DNA from: Porphyromonadaceae bacterium UBA2751
Lineage (GTDB): Bacteria > Bacteroidota > Bacteroidia > Bacteroidales > Muribaculaceae
Direction of reading: 5' to 3'
NCBI GenBank assembly: GCA_002353285.1
Contig: DEJJ01000022.1
Span: 568 to 64,567 of the forward strand
DNA length: 64,000 nucleotides
Shown here one piece after another: positions 50,981 through 58,673 of the stretch (positions are counted from its first letter, which is position 1; each line of letters starts with the position of its first letter). A program made the translations under genes and the position numbers. Below the pieces are notes generated by a model. That model was not told the origin of the DNA. It saw nothing but the letters and a program-made list of their open reading frames with translations, and searched no databases.

Positions 50981-51022
50981 GTGAACTGTGTTGCTGTTTT
51001 TAGGATGGCAACAAGTGTGGGA

Positions 51023-52042
51023 TTAACGCTTGAGGAACTTGAAGCGCTTTATGTTCTTAAGGGCTACGCCTGTGCCCTTGGCAACTGCGTGCAAGGGATC
51101 ATCGGGCACCTGGAATGGAATGCCAATCTTGTCGGTGAGTCGGCGGTCAAGGCCACGAAGCAAGGCACCACCACCAGCCAGGTAAACACCGTTCTTCACG
51201 ATGTCGCTGTAGAGCTCGGGTGGAGTCTGCTCGAGTGCGCTCAGCACTGCAGCTTCAATCTTGGAGATTGACTTCTCGATGCACTGGCTAATCTCGTGAT
51301 ACGACACTGGCACCTCCATGGGCAGTGCAGTCATCTGGTTTGGACCACGCACGATGTAGTCTTCGGGTGGATTGTCAAGCTCGGTGAGCGCCGAACCCAC
51401 TTCAATCTTGATGCGCTCGGCAGTGCGCTCGCCCACCTTCACATTGTGAGCGCGACGCATGTGCTCCCTAATGTCCTCGGTGAGGTCATCGCCAGCAATG
51501 CGAATACTCTTGTTGCTCACGATTCCACCCAGCGAAATCACTGCAATCTCGGTGGTACCACCACCTATGTCGACAATCATGTTGCCCTCGGGGGCAAGCA
51601 CGTCGATTCCTATACCCAGGGCAGCGGCCATGGGCTCATAAATCATGTAGACGTCGCGACCTCCAGCATGCTCGCTTGAGTCGCGGACGGCACGTATCTC
51701 AACTTCGGTGGAACCCGAAGGAATGCACACTACCATGCGAAGTGAGGGTGAGAACCAGTGGTTCTTTTGGCTCACTTTCTTAATCATGCCGCGAATCATG
51801 AGCTCTGCGGCATTAAAGTCGGCAATCACACCGTCGCGTAGTGGTCGCACGGTCTTGATGCCCTCATGCACTTTGCCACGCATCTCTCGTGCGGTCTCTC
51901 CCACGGCCATGAGCTTTTGGGTCTTGGTGTCGAGAGCTACTACCGACGGCTCGTCAATTACTATCTTATCGTTGTGGATAATAATTGTGTTGGCTGTTCC
52001 TAAGTCAACAGCAATCTCTTGAGTAAATGAGAATAATCCCAT
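51023..52042 (-). CDS. mreB: Rod-shape actin homologue MreB
   Basis: Bacterial actin that forms filaments under the inner membrane and guides lateral wall growth. The 339 residues show the actin fold motifs: phosphate-1 AVDLGTANTIIIHNDKIVI (about 10-28), phosphate-2 IVDIGGGTTEIAVISLGGIV (about 155-174), and the adenosine region VYLAGGGALLRGLDRRL (about 290-306). It heads the operon mreB-mreC-mreD-mrdA-rodA, with a promoter about 110 bp upstream. Standard length and no insertions. Confidence 0.98.
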   Translation of the reverse strand: MGLFSFTQEIAVDLGTANTIIIHNDKIVIDEPSVVALDTKTQKLMAVGETAREMRGKVHEGIKTVRPLRDGVIADFNAAELMIRGMIKKVSQKNHWFSPSLRMVVCIPSGSTEVEIRAVRDSSEHAGGRDVYMIYEPMAAALGIGIDVLAPEGNMIVDIGGGTTEIAVISLGGIVSNKSIRIAGDDLTEDIREHMRRAHNVKVGERTAERIKIEVGSALTELDNPPEDYIVRGPNQMTALPMEVPVSYHEISQCIEKSISKIEAAVLSALEQTPPELYSDIVKNGVYLAGGGALLRGLDRRLTDKIGIPFQVPDDPLHAVAKGTGVALKNIKRFKFLKR

Positions 52043-52153
52043 ATCTTATATCTTTAACTTTATTATGATAGCACACAATGCACTTGGCTGTGAATCACAG
52101 GTTTAGGTGTAATGCTGCCATCTTGTTGGTTTCATTACATTATATTCAGTGTG

Positions 52154-52161
52154 CAAAATTA
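52154..52161 (-). promoter_or_regulatory. -7 box of the cell-shape operon
   Basis: TAATTTTG (context GACTAATTTTGCACA) on the minus strand, giving a leader of about 105 nt before mreB. Confidence 0.7.
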
Positions 52162-52295
52162 GTCAAAATAAAGCAACTTGTAAAAGAAAAAATAAACAAA
52201 AAAGCTATTATTATTTTTTTTAACAACTAACCCACCATTTTGGGAGAAATGTGACCATGATGGTGGCTGTTGTTAATGATTAATCGAGGTTAAAA

Positions 52296-53681
52296 TCAGT
52301 CTTGTGTATCGAGAGATGGGTCTTGCTTGTCGAGGCGCTTCTCCCACAGGTAGTGCTTGGTCTCGCGGGCTATGACGCCTGAGAGTAGCAGCAGCGCAAT
52401 GAGGTTGGGAAGTGCCATCATGGCATTCATGATGTCGGCAATGTTCCACACCACAGTCAAGCTCATGGTGCAGCCCACAAAGCACAACACAACGAAGAGT
52501 ATTCTGTAAAGCTTAATGCTTTTCTTGCCAAGCAGGTACTCCATTGCTCGCTCGCCGTAGTAGCACCAGCCCAGGATGGTGGAGAAGGCAAAGGTGATGA
52601 TGCCAATGGTGAGAATTGGAGTGCCCACATAGGGGATCATGCCAAAAGCTTTCTTGGTGAGCAGGCCGCCGTCATGAAAGTCAATGGAGGGATTGGCAAT
52701 GATGCTCGAAGTGATAACCAGACCTGTGACGGCACACACTACCACGGTGTCCCAAAATGTGCCAGTCGAGCTCACAAGTGCCTGGCGAACAGGATTCTTG
52801 GTTTGGGCTGCGGCGGCAACAATTGGTGCCGATCCAAGTCCTGACTCATTGCTGAACAAGCCTCGCGCTATTCCATATCGCGCCCCCATCATGATGGCCG
52901 ATCCTGCCGCTCCGCCTATCGAGGCGTCGAGTGAGAATGCCTCGCGGCAGATTAGGCTGATTGCCTCCCACACATAGGCGTGATTAACGCACAGGATGTA
53001 GATGCAGCCTGCCACATAGAGGATTGCCATGAATGGCACAAGCGCTGTGCAAATGCGGCTGATGCTCCTAACGCCTCCCAACACCACAATTGCTACTAAC
53101 GACATGAGAACCAAGCCCACGATGATGCGAAGTGTTGTGTCATCGACACTGTTGCCGGCTATCATGGCCATGTTTTCGCTTATTGCGTTGGCCTGTACCA
53201 TGTTGCCGATGCCAAAGGCTGCAATGGCGGTGAAAATGCAGAACAGGATTGCAAGCCACTTCTGGCCCAGGCCCCGCTCGAGGGCGTACATGGGGCCTCC
53301 AAGCATGGTGCCGTCGCTGGTTTTAACACGGTATTTGATGGCAAGCAGGCCTTCGCTATATTTAGTTGCAATGCCAAATATTCCTGTCAACCAGCACCAT
53401 AGCACTGCGCCAGGGCCTCCCATGGCAACCGCGGTTGCCACGCCAATGATGTTACCAGTACCTATTGTGGCAGCTAGTGAGGTGGCTAATGCCGCAAACT
53501 GGCTCACGTCGCCTGTCGAGTCCTTGTCTTTTGAAACCGATAATTTAATGGCGGTGAATATTTTGCGCTGAGGCACTCGAAGCCTGAAAGTTAGGAAAAT
53601 GTGTGTTCCAAGCAAGAGTATTATCATGGGCCAACCCCACGCGTAATCGCTAATGGTCTGGGTAATTTCTAAAAAGTCCAT
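52296..53681 (-). CDS. Alanine/glycine:sodium symporter (AGCS family)
   Basis: Inner-membrane sodium-coupled carrier for alanine or glycine, 461 residues with about 11 helices. Family motifs are clear: TGDVSQFAALATSLAATIGTGNIIGVATAVAMGGPGAVLWCW (about 56-98, containing the GNI sodium/substrate region), RVKTSDGTMLGGPMYAL, and ARGLFSNESGLGSAPIVAAAA (about 272-292). The ATG at 53681 is preferred over the TTG one codon upstream. It is monocistronic, with its own promoter. No terminator was recognised; the 250-bp gap to mreB holds that operon's promoter. Confidence 0.95.
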   Translation of the reverse strand: MDFLEITQTISDYAWGWPMIILLLGTHIFLTFRLRVPQRKIFTAIKLSVSKDKDSTGDVSQFAALATSLAATIGTGNIIGVATAVAMGGPGAVLWCWLTGIFGIATKYSEGLLAIKYRVKTSDGTMLGGPMYALERGLGQKWLAILFCIFTAIAAFGIGNMVQANAISENMAMIAGNSVDDTTLRIIVGLVLMSLVAIVVLGGVRSISRICTALVPFMAILYVAGCIYILCVNHAYVWEAISLICREAFSLDASIGGAAGSAIMMGARYGIARGLFSNESGLGSAPIVAAAAQTKNPVRQALVSSTGTFWDTVVVCAVTGLVITSSIIANPSIDFHDGGLLTKKAFGMIPYVGTPILTIGIITFAFSTILGWCYYGERAMEYLLGKKSIKLYRILFVVLCFVGCTMSLTVVWNIADIMNAMMALPNLIALLLLSGVIARETKHYLWEKRLDKQDPSLDTQD

Positions 53682-53719
53682 CAATAAAGATTTATGTTGA
53701 TTATTTAGTTAATGCAGCG

Positions 53720-53727
53720 CAAAGATA
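53720..53727 (-). promoter_or_regulatory. -7 box of the AGCS symporter gene
   Basis: TATCTTTG on the minus strand, 39 bp before the ATG at 53681. Confidence 0.65.
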
Positions 53728-53840
53728 AGAATTTTATATTAAAATATCAAATTCAAGTTTAGAAAGTAACCAAAACGTGAATAATCGTGGTTAGAAAAAC
53801 TTTAACGCAACTATTTTTTGGATATCTTGAGAATAATCTA

Positions 53841-53848
53841 TATTTTTG
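53841..53848 (+). promoter_or_regulatory. -7 box of the 175-residue exported protein gene
   Basis: TATTTTTG, 36 bp before the ATG at 53884. The longer TTG frame from 53818 would begin upstream of it. Confidence 0.6.
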
Positions 53849-53883
53849 CAATAAATATTTTAAATAGCTTAATATTCAATGAT

Positions 53884-54411
53884 ATGAAAAAGAACCTTTT
53901 ACTAATTGCATGTATGCTGTTGCCATTGCTGGCGAGCGCGCAGACCCTACAATCAGGGATGACACCATTTATTTTTCACCAAGCATGGGAAAAGGTGGAA
54001 AGTTCTAACTCTGATGACGCCGAAGCTATGCTTAAAAAAGCCGGTTACAGCAAGGTGGGTCATTACAACCGCGAGATAGGCTTTAACATTGTCTATGCCA
54101 AGGGTTGCAATGTTACCGTGTCACGCTCAGGTGATGTAAAGTCGGCCAAGGCTACTGTAAACAACGGCTACGCTAGTTACGTGGAGATAGGAGCAGGCGT
54201 GGGGCTGTGCTACGACATGTCGGTAACATTCCTTTCCAAGGAAGGTGCTCAGGCGTTTATCTCTCTCCTCAAGAAGAGTGGCTACCGCCTATCCCGCAAG
54301 GATATGTATGACTGGGGCATAATTGAGAACGTGTGGGAGCGACGCAGCGACCATTGGTTCATAATGCAAAAGGGCAACACCTTCTACATCAACGAGGGTC
54401 CCTGCGCTTGA
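53884..54411 (+). CDS. Small exported protein of unknown function
   Basis: A 175-residue protein with a clear signal peptide (MKKNLLLIACMLLPLLASAQ) and no lipobox, so it is probably periplasmic or secreted. I do not recognise a family. The mature part reads as an alternating helix/strand domain (about 40-170) with two similar-sounding segments, AEAMLKKAGYSKVGHYN and AFISLLKKSGYRLSRKD, both of the form (A/S)(M/L)LKK(A/S)GY, which suggests an internal duplication of an alpha/beta unit. It has its own promoter and a strong terminator, and stands alone between convergent and divergent neighbours. Confidence 0.8.
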   Translation: MKKNLLLIACMLLPLLASAQTLQSGMTPFIFHQAWEKVESSNSDDAEAMLKKAGYSKVGHYNREIGFNIVYAKGCNVTVSRSGDVKSAKATVNNGYASYVEIGAGVGLCYDMSVTFLSKEGAQAFISLLKKSGYRLSRKDMYDWGIIENVWERRSDHWFIMQKGNTFYINEGPCA

Positions 54412-54442
54412 AAAACCTTATGTAATGTTACTAGAGAATTAG

Positions 54443-54472
54443 AGGATGTGTCACGTGTCACATCCTTTTTTT
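54443..54472 (+). terminator. Rho-independent terminator of the 175-residue protein gene
   Basis: An 8-bp stem AGGATGTG/CACATCCT followed by seven Ts. Confidence 0.85.
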
Positions 54473-54484
54473 GTGCTTTTACCA

Positions 54485-54522
54485 TAAAAAAGTGGCGACA
54501 AAACTCTTGTGTTGTCGCCACT
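54485..54522 (-). terminator. Rho-independent terminator of the galK operon
   Basis: On the minus strand, an 11-bp stem AGTGGCGACAA/TTGTCGCCACT is followed by TTTTTTATGG, 20 bp after the DUF1015 stop. Confidence 0.85.
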
Positions 54523-54541
54523 GATAGTTTAATGTGTGTTA

Positions 54542-55786
54542 TTAGTCGAGTTTGTGGATAATCAAGCCCGAGCGCAGTTTTGGCTCAAACCAAGTAGCCT
54601 TGGGAGGCATGATGTTGCCAGTGTCGGCAATGTTGATGATTTGACGCATGGTAACTGGATAAAGAGCCAGGGCCATCTTCATCTCGCCGCTGTCGACACG
54701 CTTCTTGAGCTCGCCAAGACCGCGGATACCGCCAACGAAGTCGATGCGCTTGTCGGTGCGCAGATCCATGATGCCCAGGATGTCGCGCAAGATGTAGTCA
54801 CTAGAAATCTTCACGTCGAGAACGCCAATTGGGTCGTTGTCGTCGTAGGTGCCTTCCTTTGCGGTCAATGAGTACCATTTGCCCTCAAGATAGAGTGAGA
54901 AGTTGTGCAACTTAGCTGGACGATACTCCTGCTCACCCTTGCACTCGATGTCGAAGTGCTCAGCTACCTTGTCGAGGAACTGCTCGGGAGTGTTGCCGTT
55001 GAGGTCCATAACCACGCGGTTGTAGTCCATAACCTTGAGGTGAGACTCGGGGAAACAAACTGCCAAAAGGTAGTTGTACTCCTCTTTGCCGGTGTGGTTG
55101 GGGTCGGCCTGTGCTTTCTCTTCACCGATGTGGGCAGCTGCTGCTGTGCGGTGGTGACCGTCGGCGATGTAGAGGTAGGGTATCTTGGCAAACTCCTCGG
55201 TGATGCGGGCGATCACTGCATCGTCGGTAATGCACCAGAAGGTGTGGCCAATGCCGTCCTCGCTCACGAAGTCATACTCGGGCTCACCCTTTGCTACGTT
55301 AGCAATAATCTCCTCAAGAGCAGGATTAGTGGGGAATGACAGGAACACTGGCTCAACGTTAGCGTTGTTGACGCGGATGTGCTTCATGCGGTCCTCTTCC
55401 TTCTCGCGGCGAGTGAGCTCGTGCTTCTTGATGCGGCCTTCAATGTAGTCCATGTAGTTGGCTGCAACTACTATGCCGTATTGTGTGCGGCCATCCATGG
55501 TCTGAGCATAGATGTAGTACATCTCCTTGGGGTCCTGAACGAGCCATCCGTTCTTCTGGAACTTGGTGAAGTTCTCAACGGCTTTGTCATAGACCTTAGG
55601 ATCGTGTTCGGTAGTGCCGTCGTTGAAGTCGATTTCAGGCTTGATGATGTGGTAGAGCGACATCTCGTTGTCGCCAGCCTCGGCTCTTGCCTCTTCGCTC
55701 GAGAGAACGTCGTAGGGTTTAGAAGCCACTTTTTCTACTAACTCTTTTGGGGGACGTAACCCCTTGAATGGTTTTACATTTGCCAT
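54542..55786 (-). CDS. DUF1015 family protein
   Basis: A 414-residue cytoplasmic protein of the DUF1015 family (no signal peptide). It starts with VKPFKGLRPPKELVEKVASKPYDVLSSEEARA, the family's signature, and contains YIADGHHRTAAAAHIGEE (about 205-222), a conserved histidine-rich motif suggesting a metal or nucleotide site. The ParB/sulfiredoxin-like DGHHR pattern has been noted for this family, but no reaction is established. In other bacteria, relatives are often found near serine or phosphoserine metabolism genes. Here it is the last gene after galK, the nucleotidyltransferase and the Fur-type regulator. Confidence 0.9.
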   Translation of the reverse strand: MANVKPFKGLRPPKELVEKVASKPYDVLSSEEARAEAGDNEMSLYHIIKPEIDFNDGTTEHDPKVYDKAVENFTKFQKNGWLVQDPKEMYYIYAQTMDGRTQYGIVVAANYMDYIEGRIKKHELTRREKEEDRMKHIRVNNANVEPVFLSFPTNPALEEIIANVAKGEPEYDFVSEDGIGHTFWCITDDAVIARITEEFAKIPYLYIADGHHRTAAAAHIGEEKAQADPNHTGKEEYNYLLAVCFPESHLKVMDYNRVVMDLNGNTPEQFLDKVAEHFDIECKGEQEYRPAKLHNFSLYLEGKWYSLTAKEGTYDDNDPIGVLDVKISSDYILRDILGIMDLRTDKRIDFVGGIRGLGELKKRVDSGEMKMALALYPVTMRQIINIADTGNIMPPKATWFEPKLRSGLIIHKLD

Positions 55787-55819
55787 GATTTTTGTAGTTA
55801 ATTGTGTAAATAAAGAAAG

Positions 55820-56347
55820 TTATTTAGTTCGTTTATTCGATTGTTTTTTAGCGTTAATGCTGTTTTTTTCACGTTGCTCTCGCTTGAGGCGGCGGGCGCA
55901 GTCGTTGCAGGTGCCATACACCGTGAGGTTGTAGTAGCTGGTGGTGAACGCTGCAAAGCGGCGTGCGTTCATGTAGGCCATGAAATTGGTGTCCTTCACC
56001 AGCTTGGTCTTGCCGCACACCTCGCACTTGAGGTGGATACTCTTGACATGATCTACGCGCTCATAGGCTAAGGCCTGTCCGCCTGTGTTGACGCGGCGCA
56101 AGATGTTGGCCTCGACAAGCAAGTCAACCGTATAATATAATGTGGACTTGCTCACCGGGAAACTCTCATCGCTATTCATGGCGACTTTGAGGTTCTCGAT
56201 GGTGAACATCTTGGGAAACGATAGCACTTTGTCGAGAATGTGGTATCTCTCAGGGGTCTTGCGCTTATTGTTCGTTGAGAGGTAGTTGTTGAAGGCCTCG
56301 ATTATTGCTTCGTCGCCTTGAGGTTCTATGACCTTCTTGCTGGGCAT
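55820..56347 (-). CDS. Fur-family transcriptional regulator
   Basis: A 175-residue winged-helix protein. The DNA-binding half (about 15-95) reads KTPERYHILDKVLSFPKMFTIENLKVAMN...VSKSTLYYTVDLLVEANILRRV, a Fur-type fold with the TLYYTVDLL recognition helix. The dimer domain has the structural zinc site CEVCG and CNDC (about 107-140). The HHDH-type regulatory metal site of Fur is hard to see; only HLKC and a few histidines remain, so the signal may not be iron. A basic tail (KREQREKNSINAKKQSNKRTK) ends the protein. It is placed between the nucleotidyltransferase and DUF1015. Confidence 0.85.
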   Translation of the reverse strand: MPSKKVIEPQGDEAIIEAFNNYLSTNNKRKTPERYHILDKVLSFPKMFTIENLKVAMNSDESFPVSKSTLYYTVDLLVEANILRRVNTGGQALAYERVDHVKSIHLKCEVCGKTKLVKDTNFMAYMNARRFAAFTTSYYNLTVYGTCNDCARRLKREQREKNSINAKKQSNKRTK

Positions 56348-56365
56348 CGGTATGGGGGAGTGATG

Positions 56366-57268
56366 TTAAAACATCTTCTCAGGATAAATACCCTGGCGGT
56401 GAAGCTCGGCAAATTTCTCGACAACGGCAGGGCGATCCTCGCTGTAGGTCACGCCAAACCACTTTGAATCGGTGCGCAACACCTCAACGGTCGATGTGCC
56501 ACTCTCCACAAGCTCACTCACCACAATGGGGATGAAGAACTCGCTCTTGGGCACATTGATGCTGTGGTTCAGGAAGTTGATGAAAGACCGCTCGCTATGC
56601 ACGAAGTAGTCGGGTGTGAAACCCCAGAAATTCATCGACACTGGTGTGGTGGGTTCAAGTTTCTCGACCAGGTCACCTTCGGTGAAAATGATGTCGTGAT
56701 TCTCGTCGTAGCCAATCTTGGTGCGCTCTACCACACTCTGGAGCAATCCATCCTTGGTCTCGCACACGCCGCGCGACACGGTGCCGCTCTCACTCATAGT
56801 GTTGCCCACATTGAAGCCCACCATGAAGTAGCGGTCGTGGCTGCCCTCGGGCAGCTCGCTCAGAGCCTTACCAAGCACCTCAAATGAGTTGCGACCATAG
56901 AAATCGTCGCTGTTGATAACGGCAAACGGCTCTTTTATCACATCCTTACCCATGAGCACGGCATGGTTGGTGCCCCAGGGCTTGGTGCGGTCGGCAGGGC
57001 AGGTAAAACCCTCGGGCAGCGCATCGGTCGATTGGAAGACAACCTCGGTGGGAATCTTGCTCTCATATTTCGACAGAATCTTCTCGCGGAATTCCTGCTC
57101 AAAATCTTTGCGAATTACAAATACCACTTTGCCAAAGCCACTGCGGATGGCATCGTAGATTGAATAGTCCATGATGGTCTCGCCGTGAGGGCCCAGGCCA
57201 TCGAGCTGCTTGAGGCCACCATAGCGGCTACCCATTCCTGCAGCAAGAACAAATAATGTAGGTTTCAT
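56366..57268 (-). CDS. Sugar-phosphate nucleotidyltransferase (GalU/RfbA-like)
   Basis: A 300-residue nucleotidyltransferase that would join a sugar 1-phosphate to an NTP. The fold signature is complete at the N-terminus: LFVLAAGMGSRYGGLKQLDGLGPHGETIMDYSI (about 5-37), with the GxGxR nucleotide loop and the catalytic lysine (K20). The metal aspartates appear in VINSDDFYGRNSFEVL (about 118-133). The first 240 residues are the Rossmann-like core. It follows galK by 52 bp, so I infer that it uses galactose 1-phosphate or a related sugar phosphate, replacing or supplementing GalT, which is absent here. Confidence 0.85.
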   Translation of the reverse strand: MKPTLFVLAAGMGSRYGGLKQLDGLGPHGETIMDYSIYDAIRSGFGKVVFVIRKDFEQEFREKILSKYESKIPTEVVFQSTDALPEGFTCPADRTKPWGTNHAVLMGKDVIKEPFAVINSDDFYGRNSFEVLGKALSELPEGSHDRYFMVGFNVGNTMSESGTVSRGVCETKDGLLQSVVERTKIGYDENHDIIFTEGDLVEKLEPTTPVSMNFWGFTPDYFVHSERSFINFLNHSINVPKSEFFIPIVVSELVESGTSTVEVLRTDSKWFGVTYSEDRPAVVEKFAELHRQGIYPEKMF

Positions 57269-57320
57269 ATTATTGTAGTTCTTAGTTTTTTTGAATTAAC
57301 AGTATCTAACGTGTTTTTTT

Positions 57321-58451
57321 TTAGATGCGGCGGGCGCCATCGCTAATTATCACGTCATAAACCATGGGCTCATGGCCATATTTCTCGTTGAACTGGCGTT
57401 TAGCTGTGGCAATGAACTGATCATGAATTTCATCCTTGACCAGGTTGATGGTGCAACCTCCAAAACCGCCGCCCATGATTCTTGAGCCGGTAACGCCGCA
57501 CTCACGAGCGATGTCGTTGAGGTAGTCGAGCTCTACGCAGCTCACCTCGTAGTCTTTGCTCAGCCCCGCGTGGGTCTCATACATGCAACGGCCCACTGTC
57601 TCAAAGTCGCCACGTTCCAGTGCGTCGCACACGTCGAGCACTCGTTGCTTCTCGCCAATAACGTAGACGGCGCGCTTATAGTCCTCATCGCTAATCTTGT
57701 CGCGATTGGCCTCAAGCATCTCCATCGATGCGTCGCGCAGGGTCTCAACGCCCAGAGTCTTGGCGACGCGCTCGCACGACTCGCGGCGCTTGTTGTAGGG
57801 CGAGTCAACGAGCTCATGCTTCACTCTCGAGTCAAGCAGCACCAGCTTGTAGCCTTTAGCAGCAAATGGATAATACTTATATTCCAGCGAGCGGCAGTCA
57901 AGGCGCATCAGGTGGTCTTTCTTGCCAAATACCGATGCAAATTGGTCCATGATGCCGCAGTTCACACCGCAATAGTTGTGCTCGGTGCTCTGGCCAATCT
58001 TGGCTAACTCAAACTTGTCGATCTTGTTCTCGTTGAACATGTCGTTCAAAGCGAAGGCGAAGCACGACTCAAGTGCTGCCGATGACGACAGGCCGGCGCC
58101 GAGGGGCACATTGCCCGCAAACACTGCGTCGAAACCTTTAACTGTTCCACCGCGCTTAATGGTCTCGCGGCACACGCCAAACACGTAGCATGCCCACTGC
58201 TCCTGAGGTTTGTCCTCTTCATTGAGGCCAAACTCGCAGTAGTTGTCGAGGTCGGCACTGTACACTCGCACCTTGTTACTACCATTCTCTTTGATGCCTG
58301 CCATGATACATTTGTCGATTGCGCCAGGGAATACAAATCCTCCATTGTAGTCGGTGTGTTCTCCAATCAGGTTGATGCGGCCCGATGATGCATACATCAC
58401 AGGCTCCTCACCAAAACGCTCTTTGAATAAAGCAATGATTTTCTCTTTCAT
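57321..58451 (-). CDS. galK: Galactokinase
   Basis: ATP-dependent phosphorylation of galactose at C1, first step of the Leloir pathway. The 376 residues have the GHMP order: galactokinase signature GRINLIGEHTDYNGGFVFPGAID (about 24-46), the ATP loop PLGAGLSSSAALE (about 117-129), catalytic Asp in CGIMDQFASVFG (about 166-177) and the final GGGFGGCTINLV (about 333-344). The ATG at 58451 is the conserved start; the longer TTG frame would add 33 non-conserved residues. A near-consensus -7 box (AATCTTTG on the minus strand, 58489-58496) is upstream. galT, galE and mutarotase are not in the window. Confidence 0.95.
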   Translation of the reverse strand: MKEKIIALFKERFGEEPVMYASSGRINLIGEHTDYNGGFVFPGAIDKCIMAGIKENGSNKVRVYSADLDNYCEFGLNEEDKPQEQWACYVFGVCRETIKRGGTVKGFDAVFAGNVPLGAGLSSSAALESCFAFALNDMFNENKIDKFELAKIGQSTEHNYCGVNCGIMDQFASVFGKKDHLMRLDCRSLEYKYYPFAAKGYKLVLLDSRVKHELVDSPYNKRRESCERVAKTLGVETLRDASMEMLEANRDKISDEDYKRAVYVIGEKQRVLDVCDALERGDFETVGRCMYETHAGLSKDYEVSCVELDYLNDIARECGVTGSRIMGGGFGGCTINLVKDEIHDQFIATAKRQFNEKYGHEPMVYDVIISDGARRI

Positions 58452-58673
58452 TTGTGATATAGTTTTTAATGTTTTTATTCTATGTTTGCAAAGATTGCAC
58501 GAAGATACAACTTTATTTGGAATCAACCGCAATGTTTTGAGAAATTTCAATAAAATTAAGGTTTGTCACTATCCGCTGATAATATCCCGAAGCTGTTCTA
58601 CCGATACATTAAACAACATGAACAACAAAATCACAACAAATTGTTGCAATTCAAGTGTGAACTATGAACTATA

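Noticed and set aside
58452..58550. N-terminal extension of galactokinase from a TTG
   Set aside because: The extra 33 residues are not typical of the family and the region contains the likely promoter.
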